Below the pieces are notes generated by a model. The model was given only the letters and a program-made list of their open reading frames with translations. It had not been told where the DNA came from and made no database searches. Made by a program: the position numbers and the translations under genes. From Prunus persica (Eukaryota; Streptophyta; Magnoliopsida; Rosales; Rosaceae), in assembly GCF_000346465.2 (NCBI RefSeq), contig NC_034015.1:17097510-17161509 (forward strand): a DNA stretch of 64,000 nucleotides. Direction: 5' to 3'. This document shows positions 54,871-64,000 of this stretch, in pieces; the stretch's first letter is position 1; every line of letters starts with the position of its first letter.

Positions 54871-55937
54871 TGATCACTGATTCAGGTAATATGGATGTCA
54901 AGCTGTTAATTTCCTGCCTACCCTAAACTTAGAGATGGCGCGGTGCCGGCCATCTCAGTTTAGGAAATTTTGTGATCAAAATTATTCTTCTGGGAATCGA
55001 ATCTCTCAGGCATAAGCTCCTGTGTTGTATTATTAGCTGTTTAACGTTATTCATTTCCTTGTTTATTGAATTGATCGCAGTGCTCCACGAAACAAATATG
55101 TTTTCAAAAATATGAAAACTAATTTTTTTTTCTTTTAAATTAGTCGTGGAGGAGAAATTTGGACTTGACATATCTTCCCATGGTGAGAAGCCATTATCTA
55201 CCACTAAACCAATAGCTAGTTTTGTAACTAGATATCAACTATGATGCAATATGGGTCATCTATATCTGAACCAAAAAGGGTTAGCACTCTGATTGGACAA
55301 AGAATGTCAAATTTATTATTGTGTCGATCTTTCTTTTCATAACTTAAGCATAAGCATCCAAACTTTGACTGGCGAATCATGGTGGCTGCAACGTAATCAA
55401 TAAGGAAGGAAGGAATATTAAATCTCGTTTCAGCATCAAGAACGAATGGTCACAGAAGATAACTTAATTATATTATGAAAATTAAAAAATTAAAAAATCG
55501 AAAGGTTAAAAAAACCTTCTTCCATACAAATACCAATCAACAAGGCTGATAGTTAAGTGCAGTGATCGTTATCGAGGACAAATTATGGTAAAAGAAAATC
55601 ATATAATATTAGAATGATACTGTGAAACACATCAGCAGTGCATGATAAACCCTCAGCTTAATTAAAGATAGGTTTTACATCGTTATCAGGATCAGAGACT
55701 GTTACAGTTAGATTGTCTAACACAACACTAAAAAGTCTAAGGACATGCAAGAGTTGAATGACAAGGTTTTACGGCCACAAGAAGCAAACCTGTCCTTCTC
55801 AAATGATGCCATTAAGGATTAGGCCTTACCCAAAGCTTTGCTTCTCGGGAGAAGAAGAATGATGTAAAATCATGTGGATTTTAATTTTCTTGGATAAAAT
55901 CAACTGTGCAAATTTCAATTTTCATTTACTCAATTAC
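54871..55937. other. APE2 3' region and spacer
   Basis: No gene or repeat family recognised. Confidence 0.5.
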
Positions 55938-56128
55938 GTGTCGTTTTGTTATTGATGTGTTGTTATACCATGTAATTATTGATAATATAGTTGAACCGTC
56001 GAAACTAAGTCGTTTTAGTGGATTGATGATCGGTGTCATTTTATTATTGATGTGTTGTTGTATCGTGTATTTGTTAATAACATAGCAGAATCGTAGAATC
56101 AAAATCATTTTCGTAGATTGATTATCGG
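55938..56128. repeat. Diverged 95-bp tandem repeat
   Basis: Two copies start GTGTCGTTTTGTTATTGATG (55938) and GTGTCATTTTATTATTGATG (56033), and each ends with GATTGATGATCG/GATTGATTATCG. Perhaps retrotransposon-derived; non-coding. Confidence 0.75.
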
Positions 56129-58560
56129 TCGGCCTCACAATCCCCTCCATAATCCAACATTTCTTAATCAGGTCCACACTTGTTCTTTGTCTATAATGGC
56201 TTGATGTGGAAAAGCCGTTGGTTTAAAACCAGAGGCTCAACTCAAGCATCAATAGATTTGTTTTCTGTTTTGATGTGAATATGTTGTTTTAAGTGATGTG
56301 TTTATGTTTCTGTGAATTCAATTCCAATTTCCAAATGGTTGGAGCAACTTGGAGGAGGATCTTGTTTGTGTTAACAAATGATAGTAAACAAAGAAGAAGA
56401 AGAACGAATTATACAGCAGGAACAGCCAAGATTTGAAGGAGGGGGTTTCGTGATTTTGTTTGAAATTGGATAATTATATGAGAGACATTTGGAATAATGT
56501 ACTCTTTTATGGACCCTAAGTTGTAGTGGACTTGGTCAAGTGATTCTTGCTTGCCCAAAAGGCTACCAAAATTCACATGCATTATATATTATTTTATTCT
56601 TGTGATCACAATAATTTAGCTCCTTGTTTATATCTTCAGAAATAAATCCAGAGTAAAGTTGTGATTATACTCTGAAGGGAAGGGACTGTCTCAATCAAAG
56701 TCCTCTCAGTGAAGGCACGCTTCCTGTGTGACTTTTTAACCTTTGAATTCTGAGGCAACTAGCTAAAAGATCTAGGGAATTTAATTTCATCCCCAAAAAA
56801 AAAAAAAAAAACCAGAAGAAGAAGAAGAAGAAGAAGAAGAAGAAAATATCTAATGGAAACTAGTGGTTGCAAATGACAGCCAGCACTTGTTGGGGTCCCT
56901 TTCCAACACTAGTGGATCTTGCATGAAAGGTTTTTAGATTCTTTCGGACTTTTGCAGGCCAAAAAACACTCAAGCCTTTTGCAAATGAGTTTGGACTCTT
57001 CGTTGATAACAGCTAGTATTCAATCATTCTTGGGGTTTTTTTTTTTCTTATAACAAAAGTATATATAATCTTCTAATACACAAACTAAACTGAGATATTA
57101 AAGATTAGTTAAATTTTAATTGAATTGTTTTATTGTCCACAAGAAAATATCTTCACAAATTTGTTGGGATATTATTGGGCTCCATTCTAGCTCCACAGTC
57201 AAGTGGGAGGGTTTTGTTATAGTAGATAGGAAAGAGCTCAGCCTTTCTTCCTTATAGTTTATATTATGACATGTGTGCAGGCGTTTTTCGTGTGTGTTTT
57301 TGATGAAATATTTTTACACACGTGTCAAATCATGATTCCGAAAAATATCTCCTTCTAGAAAAGGAGGCAAGCACTTAAGCATCAATTCATCACTCTAGAA
57401 TTTAAAAGGATAATGTGGTAATTTTAAATAGTGTAGTAGGTTATTTTTGAAGAAGAAAACAACTACCAGAGAATTCAAATTCCCTTTATTATACTAGTGC
57501 AGATAGAATATAATCAAATAGTTAGTAAAGTCTAAAGCTTAGAGGGAAATAGTTATCTGCAATTGGAAACATTCTATAGGTTTAGTGGAACATATGGATA
57601 GAATATTGAGGAAAGTAAGGAGCACAAATAGGAAATTTACAACTGCTTAAATTCAAAGACAAGATCATGACCATTAGTTTTTTTTTGTTTCCTAAAGAGT
57701 GTACTTTGCTTCATGGATATGGACCATGCTTGAGTAACTTTTTCTAAATCCTTTTGCTTTATTTAATTATTTATTAATAACTAACCTCCACCAAAGCACT
57801 ATTAGTTATCTGACCAGTTATTAGGTTTTTGAAGTGTCATGAATAGTGTTTTCTAGGTTGGTTTAGGTGACAAAGACAGATGTTAACTTCTATTTTGATT
57901 AAATGAATTGCTTATCTTTGGAGAAAAGAAATACTCTTTATCTCTGTGGTTAATATTGATTTTCAAAATCTAAAAAATGAAAACAAGTCAGTTGAGATTA
58001 AGCTAAACAATAACACTAGAGTTAAAAAAAAGTTTTAAATTTGTATCAACGAATAACATAGGAGATGATATAGTAGTATGTGTTGCTAACGGGGTCTAAT
58101 CCAATGAAAAATGACATTGATTTACAGATCAATAGTTTCACGTTCGAACTTTAAATCAAGTTTTAAATGCGCTCTTGTGTATATGACAAAATACAACAAC
58201 ATTAATTGGATCTAACATTTTAAATATGGGTGTAAATCGACTTGATTCATTGTATCAGTATTGAGTTTGGCTCGAATGAAGTAACTAAATTATGGGGAAG
58301 GGAAATGCAACCTTATCAAAGTAATGGAAAAAGACTAGTCTGCAAACCTGATATACAACTCATCCACCACCATTTGTTATCAAGTTATGACCACCGAATT
58401 TTTTTTTTAAAATAAAAATTTATTATTGGATAAAATGTTCTGAGGAGTCGAGTCAGCACCGAACTGGATAAGCATTTTCTTAGCCTGACCAAACACCATA
58501 TTTAACCATAGTTACTCTCGCACAACCCAAATCCAAACCCGAACCCAAACACCCCAAAAA
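56129..58560. other. Intergenic, gene-free
   Basis: About 2.4 kb of AT-rich sequence with a poly-A run (56794-56811), an AGA microsatellite (56814-56844) and a tRNA-like CACGTTCGAAC near 58140 that may mark an old SINE. No gene seen. Confidence 0.5.
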
Positions 58561-58570
58561 CTCCCCAACA

Positions 58571-58577
58571 TATAAAG
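58571..58577 (+). promoter_or_regulatory. TATA box of the J-domain gene
   Basis: TATAAAG, 94 bp before the ATG, followed by a C/T-rich leader (58586-58625). Confidence 0.65.
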
Positions 58578-58664
58578 GACAAACACCCCCCCCCTCCCAC
58601 CCTCCATCTCTCTGTCTCTCCCTCAATCAAAAACTCACAACCGCAAACCAAAACGCACCGTACC

Positions 58665-59132
58665 ATGCTCTCTGCTTCGACCTCGACATTCTTCGCCGCT
58701 CCAATTCTCTCCGCCACCCCTCCCCCTCCCAAAACCTCGACACGTGTACATTTCAGGCCAATAAGCGCCTTCGCCGCCGGTTCCACCTGCACCTCGGACG
58801 AGACAGCTACGGCGTCGTACCTCGGCCCTCAGAAGATGACCTCGCTGTACGAGATCCTCGGCATCCCGGCGGTCGCCACGTGTAAGGAGATCAAATCGGC
58901 GTACCGGCGATTGGCTAGGGTTTGCCACCCCGACGTGGCGGCGATCGAGCGCAAGGACACGTCGGCTGACGAGTTCATGAAGATTCATGCTGCCTACTCC
59001 ACGCTGTCGGACCCCGAAAAGCGCGCCGATTACGACCGGAAGTTTATGCGCCGAAGCCGACCGTTGTCAACGGCGTCGGGATATTCCGGGTACTACACTT
59101 GCCGGAACTGGGAGACCGACCAGTGCTGGTAG
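58665..59132 (+). CDS. DNAJ11: Chloroplast DnaJ11-like small J-domain protein
   Basis: Intronless 155-residue co-chaperone that stimulates Hsp70 ATPase, probably in the plastid stroma. Residues 1 to about 38 are Ser/Thr/Ala/Pro-rich with few acidic residues, as in a transit peptide. The J domain runs from about 58 to 125 (SLYEILGI to ADYDRKF), with the essential HPD at 88-90 in RVCHPDV and the preceding YRRLAR. There is no Gly/Phe region, zinc finger or C-terminal client domain, so it is a type III J protein. The tail ends [11 protein letters not shown], as in the DnaJ11 family. The GC content is clearly higher than the surroundings, which also opens long antisense frames that are not genes. 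As I recall, Arabidopsis J11 (At4g36040) also neighbours the APE2 gene. Confidence 0.95.
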   Translation: MLSASTSTFFAAPILSATPPPPKTSTRVHFRPISAFAAGSTCTSDETATASYLGPQKMTSLYEILGIPAVATCKEIKSAYRRLARVCHPDVAAIERKDTSADEFMKIHAAYSTLSDPEKRADYDRKFMRRSRPLSTASGYSGYYTCRNWETDQCW

Positions 59133-62100
59133 CGAGTTGACTCACCGATTCCGAAATTGAAGGAATTCAATCCGCGAGATTATTGGTAATTTTGTAAATA
59201 TACGAAGAAGCATAACATAGAGTGCAATCGGAGCCGTTGAATATTTTGATCATGATGGTGTCGCTGTGGCTGGATATGTTTGCGATGATCCGTCTGTCTG
59301 TCTGTCGGACACTACAACAAGAAGTAGCGCCAAAGTTCCAAACCTCCAAAGTCAAAGAGTTGAAAATCTCATTTTGTGTTAGTATTATTTACTATAATTA
59401 CGTGGGGGCAACATTTTAATTTTAAATTTTGTAAAGTCCTGTTTTCTTTTTTGGGATTATTAGGACATAATTACAGTACATACAGTAATTTACACATAGA
59501 GATTGGAGCTCAGTATTTTTATGGGTATCAATTTGAATGAATATTATTATTCTGGTCAGAAATTTGAACAACATTTATGCATACATGCTTGCTATTTCAT
59601 TTTTGTTTAATTGTAAATTGAGTAATGACACAAATCTAAAATCTTATGAATGGTAGGGTCAATCCAACAGAAAAAAAAGAGAGGGCATGGTAGCTTTTTC
59701 ATATTGAGAGTTGCATATCATTTGATCCAGTATTGGCAACCACAACGAGTTTTTTTATCTCGAGAGTCCGTTGATCGTTATTTTCATTCTTATCGTGAAA
59801 TTAAAACGATAAAATTAAAAGATGTCTATTTCTTTATATACTCCACTTATTAAGGGTGCATATATATATATATATATATCCATTTATTTTGAGAAACATT
59901 GTCATTTTTTATTTGATTTTCTTTTATTCGTTGATTCGAATTTAGAATATTTTTCAATGTTGAGACTAATAAGAGAAATAGTGATAATCGAATGGTGATC
60001 ACGCGTAATAAAAGGTGGAAGAGGAGAGGCGTTGGTGATGGAAGAAAAGAAGAAGGAGAGGCGTTGGCAGTTGTGACATTTATGTGTAAGCCATACAAGT
60101 TGCCACCAATTACTTGGTGCCATGTCTTTATTTTGCAACGAAAGCTGGTTGGGGTTGATTGCATTGCATATTGTGAGGTTTGACGACAATTCAGAGTGGC
60201 GACAACTCGACTTATCGTAGAAAAAAGTAGAAAAATGGTGGCTGTTTTTGTCTGTTCTCATTGTATTTTGTAGAAGTCGGCCATTACAAGTTAGAAGCCA
60301 TAAAAAGATAAGAAAGCGGGATCTCGCATCCAATTAAGGCGCACTGCTGTAATTGCAAAGCTACCTAAGCGCCCAAACTTTAGGAACAACTTTTTTTTAT
60401 GCCGTCTCCATCCAACTCTCCAGTGGGGAAGAGCTTTAGGGTTTTCAATCTCGACCACATTCTAATTCTTTTTCCTCTTTCAAGAGAAATATTTAATTCT
60501 AACTTAACTTATATTCTTAGATATAAGAAATGCTTATACTTTAGAAGTCGAAACTATTGTGTATTATTATAGTTTGGACTTTCATAAATATGAGTACGGA
60601 ATTCACTATTTATGATGGTTTTTTCGATAAATATAATGTGGTCCTTCAAGAAATTTGGTATATTTTAGAGTTTTTACCAAGTCAAATTATTACTTTTTCG
60701 TTTCTGCTTTTCATGATAATTTAGTACAGTGAAACCTGTAGAAAAAAGAGATTAGAAACACATAGACCAACAGCGAGACTTTGGAAGGCAGAACTTCATG
60801 CCATGAAACCTGGGATGACACATGATCACCGGCTTACTTAGCATACTTAATTATTCAAGTGATTAATGACTAGGCGGCAGCAGTAGCCGCAGCTAATTTT
60901 ATAAACAATTCGGCTTAACAAAGTAAGCAAAGGGAGGCCCTACGTATGTATGTAGAGGGCCCATAATATATATATATATATATATTTTTCATTATTAAAT
61001 ATCATGTGGTTTTTAAAATAAAAAAATTAAAAATTCATGTAGTCATGCCACAGCCCATTCCAAATTTTAAACAAGCTCACCCAATACCTATTGTACAACT
61101 CAAAAGCACACTTGAGTAAGCATGCACGTCAGAAACATAACAAAACTTTCATCTCTTTTTGTTTGTTGAGGTAATCTTCACTTTAGTTACTAGGGATTTT
61201 GTTAAGATTATATAAATTTTTAAAAAAAAAAATTATGAGTAAGAGTTTGGTGTTAACTTTCTAGTTTCTACATCAATAACAGAATTGACTTATCAAAAAT
61301 TGACTTCGGAATAAGATAGAGGATGAATTTCTTGTTGATTGTATAATACTTCACATTGAAAAAGAGTTTGTTGATAATATCGATAATAAATTAATAAATA
61401 GTGATTTTAACTCTTTGAAGTCTCGAATTCTACAACTTAAATAGTTTTGTTTGTATTTGTATTGCACATTTATTTAGTTTTGTCTTTTTTACTAGTTTAT
61501 ATTTTATATACTAAATGCATTTTGAGAGGTATACACCTCATTATGTCTCCTCTACTAGACATATCATTTTTTGTAAAGTAAATCCAGCTCAATCCATTTT
61601 AAAATTATGAATCCATCCCCTTAACAATATAAGTTTATTATAATTAGGAATATGCTTCCTCCTCACTAATTCTTCAACTCACTATGTATAATTATTATAA
61701 AATTCTGAATACAACAAAGACAGAACTGTAGACTTGTTCCAATTATTTATTTATTTTTTTTTTCTTAAATACCGCCGACTCAAATCACATTCCGACTTGT
61801 GAGTGGTGGTTAACTTGTTAACGATTGTGCCCAATATTCTTGTAGACTAAGACTAAGTAAACAAGCATTTAAATCGATCAAAAATTTTAGGCTCGTCAAA
61901 AACGTTGGTCTGCATGGCGTGCATTACTTTTATTAATCCTGACTAATCTTAAACTAATACCCTACAAATTGGAATTTGAATTCAATTTCTCTTTGAAGTG
62001 CAAGAAGGTTTCAGTTTCCCCGTATATATAAATCTGTGAGTGATGCTGGGTCCAAGATGGATGTCTCCGTTCTCTTCAGGTTTTCTTACAATTAACATAT

Positions 62101-62866
62101 GACTTTGATTTGATTTTCATAAAATACTTCTTCTTGTATTATATATTTAGAGGAACTTACAACATTGTTTCGCTTATTCATTTACGATAATCGTAACTTA
62201 TTAAGGTCTAAAGACACCAAAGTGGACAGATTTACATATAAAAAATAATCAGTACGGCTCTTATCAATGATCCAATTTATATGGATTCCTTTTACATCCA
62301 ATCCAAGACAAAAATACTCATAAAGGCAGATTTATCAGTTCATTGCTATTTTCATGTGTAACATTCTTTAAATATATGAATGATCTCATCATCCTGGTAA
62401 TTAACGATTATCCATCTCTATAGTAAGACTCTTAGAATAATTTCACATATATTTTAAGAAGAACTTAGATCACTAGGAGTTAATGGTGGTGGACCGGAAG
62501 CTATGATGGAGATGGCATGGATGTAAACTAGTCTAGCTTTTGATTACGGGAACAATTGTTCGAAGAGTTCCCTACCATTTCCATTGCAAAACCATAATTT
62601 TCTGCATATACTCACAGAACAATCGCCATCGCTATTAATAATCTGTTCCAGCTTTGCTGATGTAGACTGCATTTGATTTCAAGGAACCATAATATTAGAA
62701 TATCCAGATCACTTGACAAAATATATACAACCCCACATTAAAGTCCTTTTTTTATTTTTTATTCTTTCCTTCTAACTAAGTTTCTGGAAGATAATTAGCT
62801 TAATTACAAATTCTTAACCCATTGTGAGAAAAACGAAAGGTGAAGAAGGAGATGCTATAATAATAC
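59133..62866. other. Gene-free 3' flank
   Basis: Holds TA microsatellites at about 59862-59878 and 60966-60984, a short duplicated GAGAGGCGTTGG near 60022 and 60057, and poly-A/T runs. An imperfect hairpin lies at 62506-62584. Open frames at 59850-60333 are in low-complexity sequence. No gene supported. Confidence 0.5.
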
Positions 62867-63319
62867 GGCATGTTTATTAATCCGCAATCGAATGAGGAGG
62901 AGTTTGATTGAGGAGAGTTAGAATTCAAATTCCTATTGAAGTTGTTTACTAAAACCATATGGAATCAGGGTATGAGTGGTACTGATTCTGTACAAGTTGT
63001 TTACTAAATTCCCATGAATCAGAATTGAAACCAAATTGATTACTAAAATGTCCTCGTTGTTGGGTTAAAGTAGATGTCAAATTTGGAATTTTAAAATTGT
63101 GTGAGGATATGATAGGTAAAAAAGATGTTAGTTCTCCAAGAATTAGAATATCATCTCTCACCCAAGAGTCTAATTTGTACAAAATAAGAAGTTGAATTCC
63201 TGATTTTACGTGGGTTCCACTCGCATTTTTGTTCCTCCATGTGAATTAAAACACATGAGTATCCGTAATATGAATTCCACTCCTTATTTTAATTTCGATT
63301 ACGAATTAATAAACATGCC
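62867..63319. mobile_element. 453-bp MITE
   Basis: The left end GGCATGTTTATTAATCCGCA and the reverse complement of the right end (GGCATGTTTATTAATTCGTA) are inverted repeats continuing for about 45 bp with lower identity. ATAC flanks both sides (62863-62866, 63320-63323). The interior repeats GTTGTTTACTAAA (about 62941 and 62996) and has no coding capacity. Confidence 0.75.
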
Positions 63320-63782
63320 ATACAGTACATTAATCTCTCTGTTAAGATTTGATCAGGCTAGGTATGGCATGAAGTCATGCATTGACATTGGCACACATGC
63401 ATGGCAACGAAAATGATCAGGTAAAGAAATCGCCACTCTTCTTTCTTTGTTTTTGGGGAAGTTTTTAATGCAAGTGCAAATATCTAACAGTTTTGTTTTG
63501 GGACACATACATTATTTGTTGATTTTCCTTCCTTTGTTTTGGGAGGTTTTGTTTTGTTTTGTTTATAATTTTGTCTATCGAAAATTCAACAAATAATGTC
63601 TGGGCCTTTTCCATTTGCACTCTGATCCACACTTCAATGCTAATAAGGGCTAACTGTGGAAGGAGGCCCAAAGTTTAGTCCATTTTCAGATTTATGCAAA
63701 ACCCAGTTGCATTTCAGAGTTTGGGTCTAGGCCTATATGGTGATTGTTTTGATGAGTCATTCTATAGTGAGGGCCTTATATA

Positions 63783-64000
63783 TGATCTTTAAGAGCATTT
63801 CCATCCTATTGTGTCATGGCAAAAGGCAAACGTAAATACTATTCATGTGAATAGTGACTATCCTGGCAATTTTTTGATTCATTCCCACTTATTGACATGG
63901 CAGCCCAAGGACAATAACTATTTACATGAGATATGAGGATAGGAAATTGTATAGATTTTGTAATCCAAGGGCAACCATTATAGAAAAAAAAAATATGAAT
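63783..64000. mobile_element. Left part of a probable Harbinger-like MITE, cut by the window edge
   Basis: Starts at about AAGAGCATTTCCATCCTATT, a typical Tourist/Harbinger-type plant MITE end, with inner repeats of TATTCATGTGAATAGTGACT. The other end lies outside the window. Confidence 0.35.

Noticed and set aside
58502..58988. Two antisense open frames opposite the J-domain gene
   Set aside because: GC-rich coding sequence opens the other strand. The products are Gly/Arg/Val-biased with no recognisable domain.
59850..60333. Overlapping minus-strand frames of 104 and 143 codons
   Set aside because: AT-rich, Ser/Asn/Leu-biased composition, no splice or promoter support, no family resemblance.

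Overview
This is nuclear DNA of a eudicot plant. It is AT-rich, its genes are split by GT-AG introns, and it carries many small foldback transposons and tRNA-derived SINEs. The flavanone 3-hydroxylase reads closest to Rosaceae versions I remember (apple, Prunus), so a Prunus-type stone fruit is my best guess. That is inference from memory, not a database result.

Layout. (1) 342-20395 (+): 31 exons of a TRA1/TRRAP pseudokinase, the scaffold of SAGA and NuA4 histone acetyltransferases; the first ~300 codons lie left of the window. (2) 22713-24255 (-): an unnamed plant protein with a canonical destruction box and two G2/M promoter (MSA) elements. (3) 27633-28233 (-): a secreted GASA/snakin peptide. 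(4) 30130-32711: a dead hAT (ZMYM1-like) transposase interrupted by a SINE. (5) 34106-35934 (+): flavanone 3-hydroxylase. (6) 35935-44280: gene-free and repeat-rich. (7) 44281-48215 (+): a CPK16/18/28-clade calcium-dependent protein kinase. (8) 49118-50737 (-): a subgroup IVb bHLH factor of the bHLH11/bHLH121 clade. (9) 51169-54870 (+): AP endonuclease 2, divergent from the bHLH gene across a ~430 bp shared promoter. (10) 58665-59132 (+): an intronless plastid J-domain protein. (11) 59133-64000: no gene seen; foldback elements and simple repeats.

The genes are functionally unrelated (chromatin, cell cycle, flavonoids, calcium signalling, iron homeostasis, DNA repair, plastid chaperone). However, the order TRRAP - CDPK - bHLH - APE2 - DnaJ11 matches, as I remember it, Arabidopsis At4g36080-At4g36040. 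The destruction-box gene, the GASA gene and F3H sit inside that block. I see no operon-like or clearly novel multigene system. The best leads are the mitotic-type unknown protein, an in-frame 72-bp duplication in TRA1, a (TG)12T10 tract at an APE2 splice acceptor, and a duplication of the F3H stop-codon region. Exon boundaries were read by eye from splice consensus and frame continuity; none is backed by transcripts.
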